Assembly: GCA_049587715.1 (NCBI GenBank)
Contig: JBAVEL010000058.1
Location: forward strand, 1 to 29,860
Source: JBAVEL01 sp049587715
GTDB lineage: Bacteria; Bacteroidota; Ignavibacteria; UBA10030; UBA6906
Direction: 5' to 3'
DNA: 29,860 nucleotides
In this document: piece by piece, positions 1 through 10,000 of the stretch
Numbering within the stretch: the stretch's first letter is position 1
How the letters are laid out: each line of letters starts with the position of its first letter
The notes under the pieces: model-generated
The model's input: the letters and a program-made list of their open reading frames with translations, nothing else
The model's database searches: none
What the model was told of the DNA's origin: nothing
Translations under genes and position numbers: made by a program

Positions 1-72
1 GCGTCGAAAGGAACGCCAGGGAGGGGTTGGAGGGGCAGGGGGGGGACCGGAGGGGTGGGAGAGGGTCGCGCG

Positions 73-144
73 CCCGTTCCGGCGGCCCGGCGTGGGGGGC
101 TTCCGCACGGTTGCTTTTTTCCCGCGCCGGTGGTAGCTTCCGGC
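73..144 (+). promoter_or_regulatory. Conserved promoter/leader module, copy 1 (before the barrel operon)
   Basis: CCCGTT lies at 73-78, GTTGC at 110-114, and TAGCTTCC at 134-141, exactly 20 bp after the TTG (111-113). This matches the Bacteroidota housekeeping promoter layout (-33 TTG, -7 TAnnTTTG), although the -7 box is imperfect. The TA-box lies in a 9-nt loop between GCCGG (126-130) and CCGGC (140-144). The same spacing recurs upstream of the three giant secreted-protein genes, which is the main reason to believe it. In this copy the upstream CCCGT part is the weakest, because it lacks the palindromic partner. It could instead be part of a structured RNA. Confidence 0.55.
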
Positions 145-433
145 TGGGTTTCGGTTCACCTCCCGCTCAGCGGTTTCTCGTGCTTCTTCAGGACCCGGCT
201 CTCTCCAGGCAGGTTGTTCCGGTCCCCGGGACCCGCCGGTGTCCTGGGACGTTTCTCCTATGTCGATGCTCAGCTTCCGCTCTTCCGCGGGGTGGGAAAC
301 CTGTTGCCGCCCTTCCGTGGGTTCACCTCCCGGCCGCGGAAGGACAAAGCCCCTGCGCGCAGGATGGTCCCGTGGAAAACCGCACACGGCAGGCACCCAT
401 CCGGACCGGTCACATCCAAAGAAGGAGATGCGC
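145..433 (+). other. Long untranslated leader of the first operon
   Basis: No convincing gene is seen here. If module copy 1 is the promoter, the leader is roughly 285 nt. It contains GGGTTTC just after the TA-box hairpin (also present in copy 4) and a GC hairpin GGTCC-CCG-GGACC at 221-233. It ends with a strong ribosome binding site, AAGGAG at 422-427. Short open frames here overlap each other and the next gene in other frames and show no protein-like features. Bases 1-72 upstream hold only G-rich sequence. Confidence 0.4.
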
Positions 434-1396
434 ATGAACCTGCGAACGGCCCTTCTTGCGGGGTTTGTCTGCCTGTTCTGTCAGACGGGCTCCGGGCAAA
501 CCCCGGGACGGATCCTGTATCTGAACGACGGCTCCACCGTCCAGGGTAGAATCGCCGCCCGAACCGACAGCGTGGTCGTGGTTGAGACCGACTACGGCAC
601 GCTGACGATCCGGAGGGAGAACATCCTGAAGGAGGAATTCCTCCCGGCTCCGTCGCCCGTCGAGCCGAGGGTCTTCACCCTTGAAGACGGAACCGTGATC
701 AAGGGGAGGGTTCTGGATGACGGTGTCGACACCATCCGTGTCCGGACGGCCTTCGGGGTGATGGCGATCCCGAAGGCGTGTCTGAGACCGGAAGGGAGTC
801 CTCCGCTTCCCGATGCGAAGAGAGGAAGGACGGAAGGCCCCGTCATTCCGGGCTCTTCCTCCCCCGCAACTCCTGCGGGCGCCGCCCCGGAGAGGTTCCC
901 CATTGCGAAGGGGGCCGTCTGGCTGGGGGGAGCCGCATCGCTTTCTTTGTTGACCTCGGAAGGGTCCACGGTGACGGCAGTGGGGCTTGCTCCAGAGGTG
1001 CTCTGGTTCGCGGGTGGGAAGGGGTTCGGACTCGGCGGCACGCTGGGGTATGTCTCGCTCAGCGCCGAAAAGGTCAGCACCTCCCAGGTGTCCATCGGAC
1101 CCACCATCGCCTTTGCCTTCGGCTCGGAGCGCAGCAGTCTCTACCCATACCTGAGTCTGGGGGTCCAGTACACGAGCATGAGCCGGACCTACGAGGCCTA
1201 CACCTCGGGTTCGTGGAGGGAGATGACGGACACCCAGAGCGGGAGCATCGTGGCATTCGCTCTCGGACTCATGAACAGGGTGGACAGGAACGCGGGGATC
1301 CCGGTGGAGATCGGAGTCTCGTTCACGACCCTCGAGGAGGGGTCGGCCATGACCACCTTCAGCATGAGCCTGGGGCTCGCCGCGCTCCTTTATTGA
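434..1396 (+). CDS. Secreted outer-membrane beta-barrel-like protein with duplicated N-terminal module
   Basis: Predicted 320 residues. The start is placed at ATG 434 because AAGGAG ends 6 nt upstream and the reading begins with a clear signal peptide (residues 1-21, cut near GSG|Q). The in-frame ATG at 428 touches the ribosome site, and the frame further upstream reads as non-protein. Residues 26-66 and 79-118 are two copies of one motif, L-x-DG-[ST]-x-[VI]-x-GR-[IV], a beta hairpin, then [YF]G-x-[LM]-x-I. This resembles small SH3/Sm-like beta modules. A Pro/Ser-rich linker (about 119-155) leads to alternating strands rich in Gly and aromatics (156-320) that end in a terminal Tyr, as in outer-membrane barrels. 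It is the first gene of an apparent operon, 9 bp before the next. No enzymatic motif is seen. The barrel assignment is inference from strand pattern, and the exact family is not recognised. Confidence 0.75.
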   Translation: MNLRTALLAGFVCLFCQTGSGQTPGRILYLNDGSTVQGRIAARTDSVVVVETDYGTLTIRRENILKEEFLPAPSPVEPRVFTLEDGTVIKGRVLDDGVDTIRVRTAFGVMAIPKACLRPEGSPPLPDAKRGRTEGPVIPGSSSPATPAGAAPERFPIAKGAVWLGGAASLSLLTSEGSTVTAVGLAPEVLWFAGGKGFGLGGTLGYVSLSAEKVSTSQVSIGPTIAFAFGSERSSLYPYLSLGVQYTSMSRTYEAYTSGSWREMTDTQSGSIVAFALGLMNRVDRNAGIPVEIGVSFTTLEEGSAMTTFSMSLGLAALLY

Positions 1397-1405
1397 GGAG
1401 GGGGG

Positions 1406-2278
1406 ATGGGACCGCAGCACACCGTCCGGAGACGCACCGGCTTTGCGTCCGCCTGCATCGCCGCGTTCTTTGCAGCCGACTGCGGGGGATACGTCATCCG
1501 GTACCATCTGGACAGGGAAGAGGCCCACCCCTCGGGGACCCGCCATGATCTGGATGTCATCGTGACGCTGTTCTCGGATCTGCGCCCCGAGCAGGAGCGG
1601 AGCGAGAAAGCCAGGGAGCGGATGGGGTTGGGGGACGCCGGCGACTACACGCACGACGCCGAATTCAAAGGGGGGGTGGCCGAAGGGATCTCCAGGATGG
1701 TGGCAAGGCATCTCGCATTCACGGGGTCGTTCGATACGGTCAGGTTCCGGAGGATGGACCCAGGGGACCTGACCGACAGGCGGCTGGACAGCCTGCGGGA
1801 GGCGGGCGTGGATGCGGTGCTCCTGGGGGAGGTGCGGCATTTCTGCGCATCCTACCAGACCGATGCGGTGGATGTGCTCGTGCCCGCGTTCGTGTTTGCT
1901 GCCATCGCGGTGCCCCTCATGATCAGCGCGGTGCAGAAGGAGCCACGCGCAGCGGATGCTCCGTGGGAGGTGCCGGCATTCTCCTTTGAGAAAGACGTTC
2001 TTCCCACGCTGGCGGGGACGGCCGGGATGGCGGCGGCCGCGGCGCTTGTGAACCTGCGGGAAAGGGATGTGGAATGGGAGGCCGAGACCGCCGTGGAGCT
2101 TGTCGGTACGGAGAACCGCCGGGTCCTCTGGGAGGGCACGTTCCGGTCGGCAGCCAGGGAACGCAGGTCATACGGGGGATTCGGTTCGAACAAGTTTGAA
2201 CGGGCGATGGCAGCTCTCCGGGCCGTCGTCAACCAGATGGTGAGGAGTCTGGAAGCCGCTCCGCTGACGGGCGGCTGA
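1406..2278 (+). CDS. Putative exported lipoprotein, YajG/CsgG-accessory-like pattern, function unknown
   Basis: Predicted 290 residues. GAGGAG (1395-1400) stands 5 nt before the ATG and overlaps the stop of the upstream gene, suggesting translational coupling. Residues 8-26 form a positively charged and then hydrophobic leader ending AADC-GG. Cys26 could be lipidated, but Asp at -1 is unusual for a lipobox. Residues 85-150 read like periplasmic lipoproteins that carry a DxVLLGEV strand. Residues about 155-178 and 197-216 are hydrophobic stretches that could be membrane segments. Residues 217-255 resemble the C-terminal strands of the same fold (VEWEAETAVELVG, then VLWEGTF). Its place between two barrel genes suggests a cell-envelope role. 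I cannot name the family with certainty; the YajG-like comparison is weak. Confidence 0.65.
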   Translation: MGPQHTVRRRTGFASACIAAFFAADCGGYVIRYHLDREEAHPSGTRHDLDVIVTLFSDLRPEQERSEKARERMGLGDAGDYTHDAEFKGGVAEGISRMVARHLAFTGSFDTVRFRRMDPGDLTDRRLDSLREAGVDAVLLGEVRHFCASYQTDAVDVLVPAFVFAAIAVPLMISAVQKEPRAADAPWEVPAFSFEKDVLPTLAGTAGMAAAAALVNLRERDVEWEAETAVELVGTENRRVLWEGTFRSAARERRSYGGFGSNKFERAMAALRAVVNQMVRSLEAAPLTGG

Positions 2279-2324
2279 GGAGGCGGGGTTCTTCTTCATG
2301 CTCTCCAACAATGGAGCCTGGGCC

Positions 2325-3647
2325 ATGACCACGAAGGCGTATGTGTCCTGTGCGGCGGCGTTCCTGCTTGCCGCATCTGCCTGTTTCTCGCAGGGCGAGA
2401 CGGCTGTGCCCTTCCTGCTTGTGACTCCCTCGGCGGAGGCGGGAGGGACGGCGGATGCATTCGCGGGAATCAGAACCTCCGATCCCCTGGGGCCGGTCCT
2501 GAACCCCGCCCACCTGGGCCTCCAGGCCGGGCGGCAGTGGTTCTCGTTCGGGTACAACCGCGTGAACTGGTTGCCGCAGCTCCAGCATTCGGATCTCTAC
2601 CTCAGGACATACGCTTTCAACGCCGGTGTGAACCTGCGCACACTGGATGAGGGGCTTCCCCCCATCAGCATCGGGGTGGGATTCTCCAGGATCTTCCTGA
2701 ACCTGGGGGAGTTCGTCCGGACGAGCTCCTCGGGGCCGGAGCCGATCGAGACGTTCGAGGCGTGGGAGTCGTCCAACCAGCTGTCGGTGGGTGCGGGGGT
2801 GGACTGGTGGATCCGGGCGGCGGCGGGCTTCACATCCAGGAGCGTGACTTCCCGCATCGGCCTCCCGGGGGAGGAGTGGCCGGGTTCCATGGCGGTTCCG
2901 GAAGGGAAGGCCGCCCTGCATGACATCGGCTTCCTGGCGGAGATCCCCCTCCTTCGCCTTGCGTCGGAGGCGGCGGGAAGACCCATCGAGATCATGCCAT
3001 CGTTCGTCCCCTACCTGGATTGGAGTCTGGGGGTGGCGAAGAACAACCTGGGACAGGAGTCCATCACGTACATCGATCCGGCACAGGCCGACCCGCTCCC
3101 CCGGTACGGGCGGGCGGGGATGGGCGTGGATGTGGGACTCTGCTGGCGGAAGGGTGGAATGGACTGGAAGGTGGTCTCCTTCCGGTGGAGCACCGAGGCG
3201 GGGGATCTGCTCCTCCGGCGCTACGGGGAGCTGCGGGACTCCGCGGGGACTATCATCAGGCCCGCAGGGTGGGAGTACAAGGAGGGACTGGGGGCGATCC
3301 GATTCTATGACGAGGTGGTGCGCGGGCACACCAATCCCGAGACCGAGAAACGGAAGGGGTGGGAGCTGACCCTCCTTGAGATCTTCTCCCTGCGGGGAGG
3401 GCGCTTTGAGGAGGATCCGCAGAGGGGGAACAGGCGGTACAACACCGCAGGGTGGGGAATCCGCCTGGGCGGGGTGGTGAAGCTCCTCGCCATGCTGGAG
3501 GTTCCCATGGATGCGGAGGGAATCGGGGGATTCCTCCTGCAGCATGCCGACGTTCAGTTCGACTACGGGGCGCTGGACACCGAAGACGGGAGCAGTCCGC
3601 TCGACAGGACGCGATGGGGAGGGCTCCGGGTGGCGGTGTGGAACTGA
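2325..3647 (+). CDS. PorV/PorQ-like outer-membrane beta-barrel protein (UPF0164-type)
   Basis: Predicted 440 residues. ATG 2325 is preferred over ATG 2298 because GGAG (2313-2316) lies 8 nt before it and the signal peptide then begins normally (residues 1-23, cut near FSQ|GE). From ATG 2298 the only ribosome site is 14 nt away. The mature N-terminus reads PFLLVTPSAEAGGTADAF, which follows the PorV/PorQ pattern PFL-[LK]-[IV]-x-P-x-A-R-A-G-G-M-G-[DE]-A, and is followed by LNPAHLG where family members have WNPAGL. The remainder is strand-rich, with KGWELTLLEIFSLRGG near residue 345, a pattern common in these barrels. PorV is the T9SS shuttle that hands cargo to surface attachment, and PorQ is a relative. 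With two T9SS cargo genes downstream, a role in export or display is plausible but not shown. It could be another FadL-like barrel. Confidence 0.7.
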   Translation: MTTKAYVSCAAAFLLAASACFSQGETAVPFLLVTPSAEAGGTADAFAGIRTSDPLGPVLNPAHLGLQAGRQWFSFGYNRVNWLPQLQHSDLYLRTYAFNAGVNLRTLDEGLPPISIGVGFSRIFLNLGEFVRTSSSGPEPIETFEAWESSNQLSVGAGVDWWIRAAAGFTSRSVTSRIGLPGEEWPGSMAVPEGKAALHDIGFLAEIPLLRLASEAAGRPIEIMPSFVPYLDWSLGVAKNNLGQESITYIDPAQADPLPRYGRAGMGVDVGLCWRKGGMDWKVVSFRWSTEAGDLLLRRYGELRDSAGTIIRPAGWEYKEGLGAIRFYDEVVRGHTNPETEKRKGWELTLLEIFSLRGGRFEEDPQRGNRRYNTAGWGIRLGGVVKLLAMLEVPMDAEGIGGFLLQHADVQFDYGALDTEDGSSPLDRTRWGGLRVAVWN

Positions 3648-3675
3648 CGGGAGACGGAAAGGCGGCGGAGGCCCC

Positions 3676-3693
3676 GAATGCGGCATTCTTTTT
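3676..3693 (+). terminator. Short hairpin with T-run after the PorV-like gene
   Basis: GAATG-CGG-CATTC (3676-3688) is followed directly by five Ts (3689-3693), 28 bp after the stop codon. The stem is only 5 bp, so termination may be weak, but position and T-run fit a Rho-independent terminator. Confidence 0.45.
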
Positions 3694-3699
3694 CGGTCT

Positions 3700-3769
3700 C
3701 CCCGTAGTTCCACGAGGGGAAACCCGTAGCGGGAGGAGTTGCATCTCAGTAGAAACGCGTGTAGAATAG
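3700..3769 (+). promoter_or_regulatory. Conserved promoter/leader module, copy 2 (before the 2058-residue protein gene)
   Basis: An imperfect inverted repeat, CCCCGTAGTTCCACGAGGGG, lies at 3700-3719. It shares CCCGTAGTTC-[CT]-ACG with copy 4. GTTGCA begins at 3738, 37 bp after the CCCGTA start. TAGAATAG (3762-3769) starts exactly 20 bp after the TTG. This copy lacks the GTAGCTT sequence and the paired stem around the TA-box seen in the other three, so only the promoter-like spacing and the upstream repeat are conserved. A second small hairpin, CCCGTAGCGGG, lies at 3723-3733. Confidence 0.5.
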
Positions 3770-4008
3770 ACGGGGCGTCCGTCCTTCCGCATTTCAAGGG
3801 GTTTCGGTTTTTCGAAACAGCGGGGGGGGGACCGCCTTCCCCGGAAACGCCCGTCCAATCCTCATCGAACCAGGGACACAAACAGGGTGCACACCGCCCC
3901 TGAGGTGTCTCTTGTCCGGCCTGCAGCAGGGGGCCGGATGACGTGCATGCGCACTCGACGCTCTTCATATCAGACTCACCCACCTCATCCATTACATCGG
4001 AGTACGCC
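3770..4008 (+). other. Long structured leader before the 2058-residue protein gene
   Basis: No gene is seen. The segment holds a perfect hairpin GTTTCG-GTTTTT-CGAAAC (3801-3818), a run of ten Gs, and a second hairpin TCCGGCC / GGCCGGA (3915-3921 with 3932-3938, 10-nt loop). Translation starts after GGAG at 3999-4002. The predicted leader is about 230 nt, long for an ordinary bacterial gene. Confidence 0.4.
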
Positions 4009-7000
4009 ATGACCACATTGCTCCGCACTTTGTGTGCCGGACTGCTGGTTCTTCTTCTCCCGGTTCTTGCGTTCGCGCAGGAGGAGGCAATCCCGCAGCC
4101 CATGCATCCGTCCGCCGGCCGGACCGCCGCGCCCCCCGTGGAGGGCCTTCTGGCCCCCGTGGTGGACGTGGACGATGACTTCACCCCCGCTACGCCGGGC
4201 TGGGGCGTGACCAAGTTCGCCACCATCCAGGGAGGCGTGAACGCCGTGGACATCGGCGGCACGGTGAACGTGGCCGCCGGGAGCTACACCGAGAACGTGG
4301 TGATCGCCAAGGCCCTGAGCCTGCTGGGACCGAACGCGGCCATCAACCCCAACATGGGGTCGCGCGTGCCGGAAGCGGTGGTCTATTCCGCCACCTCGGG
4401 TCCGTACGACTACACGCCGCTTCTCTTCTCGGTGATCTTCGAGATCCAGGCCGGCAACGTGACGGTGAAGGGCTTCACCCTGAACGGCAACACGCCCACC
4501 CTCACGAGCGGCTTCCTGATCAACGGGGAGGATGTGGACGCGGCTTCGGGCATCTACTGCGAGTACCGGGTGGGCGACATCACGGTCCAGAACAACATCC
4601 TGCAGACATTCTCGTACGCCGCCATCCACTTCTACAACTATACGCCGGATGCCAACGCCACCACCAACAACTACATCACCGACAACAAGCTGGACAACAT
4701 GATGCCCGCCTCGTGGGGCATCGGCATCCTGATCTACAACAACTTCTATGCTTCCATCACGGGGAACGTGCTGACGCGGACCCGCGTGGGCATCCAGACG
4801 GGGAACTTCTACCAGGCGGACCCGGGTACCACGCACTCGATCTCCAACAATTCCATCGAGACGAGCCGCCTGGCCATCTTCTTCAACCTGCTGTACGGAA
4901 GCGCCTCCACCTTCGACGTGAACAACAACACGATCACCGACGTGCCGGGCTACAGCCCCACCCGGGGGATCCTGTTCTCCTCCATCGGGGGCTCGGTGGG
5001 CGTGAACGCCTCGGGGAACAACATCACGGGGCTCACGATCGGGATCGAGGTCTGGAACTGCACCACCACCAGCACCGTCACCATCACGGGGGGAATCATC
5101 TCGGGATGCGACTACGGCATCCAGATCGACAACTACGACGGGTACAGCTCCAACGGCGGCACCTCCGCCGTGAACCTGAGCGGGGTGACCATCCAGAACT
5201 CGGTGATCGCCGGGCTCTACATCAAGGACAACCCCCTGAACTCGAACGGGGCCTCGGTCTCGGCGGCCATCCTGGCGGGGACCATCTTCAGCGGGAACCC
5301 CATTGACGTGCTGCTGGACGGGATCGATGTGAGCTACACGACCGCGGTGACGGGGCTCTCCTGGTGGCACATGAACACGGGCTCCACCAACCCCATCCAG
5401 GCCATGATCGATGCCGCCGCCCCGGGGGACATCCTGGCCATTCCCGCGGGCACCTACGGAACGGGCGGCGCCACCATCAACGTGAACAAGGCCCTCACCC
5501 TCCAGGGCGTCTCGCAGACGGGGGTCATCGTGAACGTCTCGGGGAACGGGGCCTCCTGGGGGATCCATGTCTCGGTGTCGAACGTCACGATGGGGAACTT
5601 CACGGTGACCCCGGCATCGGGGGTGGGGAGCGGATACCCCATCCACGTGGCCCCGGAGCCCGTGGTGACACCCATCAGCACCATCACGCTCCACCACATC
5701 ACGATTGCGGGCTCCTACCGCTCGGGCATCTCGTTCCACGGGGTGGACAACGGGACCCTGAGCTACATCACCGTCACGGGCGCGACCTACGGGGTGGGGA
5801 TCGGCATCTCGGGGTGCACGAACGTGTCCCTGGATCACATCACCACGAGCGGAAACGCCTGGGGCGGGGTGGCGGTGTATGTTTCCACATACCTCTCGCG
5901 CGGATCAGATAACATCAACCTGGACAAGACCACATCCAGTCTCGGGGAGTCGGCGGCCTACTACCTGGAGAACGGGAGCGGGCTCTACAACACGGACGTG
6001 GGGGGGAACGGCTGGGCCTACCGCATCTGGAACTACGTGGACTTCCCCAACGTGGCGGCGATGGTGGACAACCTGACGAACGGCCTGCTTGCCATCTCCA
6101 CGCTGCCGCATCCGCAGAACGGGGCCCTGGAGAAGACCGACGGCACGGGGTTCTTCGTCACGCCTCCCCTCAAGATTCAGGCGGCCATCGACAACTCCAT
6201 CGCGGTGTTCCCCACCACGATCACGGTGGATGCGGGCACCTACACCGAGAGCCTCAACTTCACGGGAAAGCCCGACCGGACGCTGATCGGGAACCAGGGG
6301 AACCCCTCGCTGGTGGTCATCAACACCACGGGAACGGGAGGGTACGGGAGCCCGCTCACGGGCATCTTCATCCCCGTCTCGGGAGTGGCCCTGAAGGGCC
6401 TGACGGTGGTGGGAGCCGGGCAGACGGTGAGCTCCAACCCCCGCTACGGCATCAAGTTTTCGGCCTCCTTTGCGGGCGCCACGGTGGAAGACCTGGTGGT
6501 GCATGACTTCTACCGGGCCGGGCTGGAGTTCCACACGGGGACAGGGGTCTCTGTCACCGACGTGAACCTCTACAACAACGGCGGAACGGGCATGGTGGTG
6601 CGGAACATCAACGGCGCCACCTTCACCAACATCACGACCGCGAACAACACCTGGGGCGGGATCCGCGTGCAGACCGATCCGCTCTTCCCCACGGACAACA
6701 TCGTGTTTGCGGGCACCAACTCCTTCGGGGAGAACGGCCAGCGGAACGGCGGGCTCTATACCGAGCAGGATCCGCCCGGCTACGCTCCCACCTACGGCTA
6801 CGGACCGGGCGTGAACATCCGGATTCTGCAGGCCGACTTCGAACATGCCCTGCTGGGCCCGCAGGATGATGCGCTCCCCCGGGTGAGGTTCTACAAGACC
6901 CTGGGCCAGGCCGCCGCGGCGGCCACCGGCGTGCCCGCGCCGGATCACCTCGTCCCGGCCGGGGCCTACATCCGGAACCTGACCGACGGGCGGCTGTACG

Positions 7001-10000
7001 TGGAGAACCTCATGTTCATCCAGGCCGCCGTGAACGGGGCGAACGCGGTGGACACCGTGATCGTGGGTCCGGGCACCTACCGGGAGCAGGTCTATATCAA
7101 CAAGAACCTCTTCCTGCAGGCCTCCGCGGGGAGCAACGCCACGTTCGTGGTGCCGCCCCTGGCCCTCATGGCCCAGCCCTTCCTGCCCGCACGGCAGGAG
7201 CGCCCCATCATCGGGGTGGACTCTCTGGGGACGAGCGTTGTGGTGGACGGGTTCACAGTGGACGGAGAGGGGGCGGGGAACACGCACGCCTACATGAGCG
7301 GCATCCAGTACTTCAAGGCCTCGGGCGAGATACGGAACTGCACCGTGAAGCGGGTGCGGAGAAACCCCTTCGGGGGAGCCGGCTGGGGGGTGGGGATTCT
7401 GGCGAACCATGACAACCCCCGCTCGTACGCCCATACGGTGGAGATCCACCATGACTCGGTGTACGACTGCGGCAAGGGGAACATCATCGTCAACCACCCC
7501 GGCAGCGTGGGGAACGTGCACCACAACGTGGTGATCGGGCAGGGCCCCGTGGGGGCGGGAAGCGACGCACAGCTCGGGATCCAGTTCGGGTGGGAGGCCA
7601 CTGGCACCATTGCCTACAACGAGATCCGGGGATTCTCGTACACGGGCGGCACCTGGTCCTCCAGCTCCATCCTGGGCATCGCCTCGGGTGGGGTGCTGGA
7701 CATCCACCACAACACGGTCACCGACGGGCAGATGGCGATAGACCTGGAGCAGTATGCGGGGTATCCGGGCGCCTCGAGCGCCGATGTGTATGACAACGTG
7801 ATCACCGCCTCGTCGGCGGGTGTGGGCGGGGTGACCTACTACGGGAGCTACGCCTGGAGTCTGGGGAGCGCGCTCACACCTCCCGAGGGATCGCGGGAGC
7901 GTCCCCAGGCATCCCCCTATGTGACGGAGGCGGAGGAGGCCGCCAAGACGGGCGGCGGCCCCGAGGCGGCCATGACCGTCAGCTACACGGGCAACTCCTT
8001 CACCAGCAACACGCCGGGCTCAGGCATCGGCATTTACCTGCTCTCCACGGGTACGAGCTCCCTTACCGCAACGGGCGACAGCAACGACATCGCCGCATTC
8101 GAGGTGGGGGTGGTGACGGACAAGGACGCGGGCGCAACGCTCGCCAGCACCTGGCGGCGGAACGGGTTCCTGGGGAACAACTGGGGCATGTACGACCTGA
8201 CCGCGAGTCTCCAGGATGCAAAGGAGAACTGGTGGAATGACGCCTCGGGTCCGCGGGACGTGAAGACGCTCCCCAACACCCCCAACTACAACAACCCCGC
8301 GGGACTGGGCGACTCGGTGAGCGCGTTCGTGGATTACAATGCCTGGTACCTGGACCAGCCCATGACCCAGCTTTCCATCTACACGATGGGCGTGAGCACG
8401 GTGGGGAACGGAAACGTGGTGGTGGATCCGGATCAGCCCACCTATCTGCACGGGACTCCCGTGAACCTGTACGCCGTGCCGGATCCCCTGAACAGCTTCG
8501 TGGGATGGACGGGGGACACGGTCACAACGGAAGACACGATCACGGTGATCATGGACGGGAACAAGACCTACACGGCCGCGTTTACCTACCTGGTGGATGT
8601 GACCGTTGCGGGCAGCGGGAGCGTGGCCAGGACGCCGGACGAGCCGCTGGGATACGCACCCGGGTCGTTCGTGGGCCTCAAGGCCACACCCCTCTACGGC
8701 TACCAGTTCCTGGCCTGGAGCGGGGACACCGTCGAGACGGCCGACACCCTCTGGGTGAACGTGAACGGGAACAAGACCTACACGGCCACATTCGGCCTGG
8801 GGCAGTTCCCCGTGAACGTGACGGTCTCGGGGAACGGCTCGGTGCAGAAGGTGCCGAACCAGACCCAGTACGACTACCTCTCCACGGTGACCCTCACTGC
8901 GGTGCCGGGCGGATCGTTTTCCTTCCTCCACTGGTCGGGGGATACCTCCACCACGGCCAACCCGATTGACGTGTTTGTGGACGGGCCCAAGAACATCGTG
9001 GCTGTCTTTCTGGGAGACAAGTTCCTCACGGTGAGCCCCGAGACCATGATCATCAAGGCGGTGACGGGCAAGCTGATGCGGCCTGCACGGCGCCGGTCGG
9101 GCCAGACGCCCAACTGGGTGAACCTGATCGAGGAGACGGTGGTGCAGGGCGGGTTCCAGCCGGGAGCCACGGAGAGCGACGCCGCCGGCGGCATGGTGGT
9201 GGGGCTCTCGTTCGTGGAGCCCTCGGGGCTCGGTCGCTGGAAGCCGATCCGGGATTCGGCGCTGACACACGGATGGGCGCGGCTCAGCCGCTGGCGGACC
9301 ACCCGCAACGAGGGGTATAACTACAGGGCCATCCCGAAGAGCCTCGAAGACCAGACAGGCATGCACGACGGAACCCCGCGGGGTCTGGACATCTACACAT
9401 TCAACACCATTCCCCAGCTCCGCGTCCTGAAGGGAGAGTTCCACACGCTGCCGCCCCGGCGGCACGACAACCCGCTCTTTGCAGAGATGGTGGCCCTGAA
9501 GCTGAACATCGCGGCCAGCCAGCTCGGCAAGACCCCCGTGGGCCTGGGCGAGCTGGCGTACTACCAGCCGGGCCACATCCTGCACGGCCTGATGCTGACC
9601 CAGATCTCCCGCGCGGTGGACAGCATCATGACCTACTGGCGGGGGGTGACCTTCGAGACGTACGACAGTCTGTACACGGCCCTCCACCGCATCAACCGGG
9701 CCTTCGTGGGACCACTGGACACGGTGTCCTGGTTCGCGGGAGGCACCCTGGTGCTGAACGGGACGGTGCGGGTGAGCGATGTGCCGTTCTTCACGGCCCC
9801 GCCGGTGCCGCCCGTGATGCTGGTGCGGACCACGGACGAGACGGAAAGCAGCGAGGAGTTTGACGAGGAGGAGTTCCAGGACGGGAACGGGGTGCCGGTG
9901 GCGGCGAAGCTGCTCCAGAACTACCCGAACCCGTTCAACCCCTCCACCACCATCATGTTCAAGCTGCGGGAGCCCTCCATGGTGACCGTGACGATCTTTG

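Noticed and set aside
27..549. Overlapping + strand open frames at the left edge (27-437 and 55-549) and the extension of the first gene back to 239
   Set aside because: No protein-like composition. They overlap one another, and a strong ribosome site with signal peptide places the real start at 434.
3943..4008. Longer N-terminus (22 residues) for the 2058-residue protein
   Set aside because: The extension would sit before the signal peptide, while ATG 4009 has GGAG at proper spacing.
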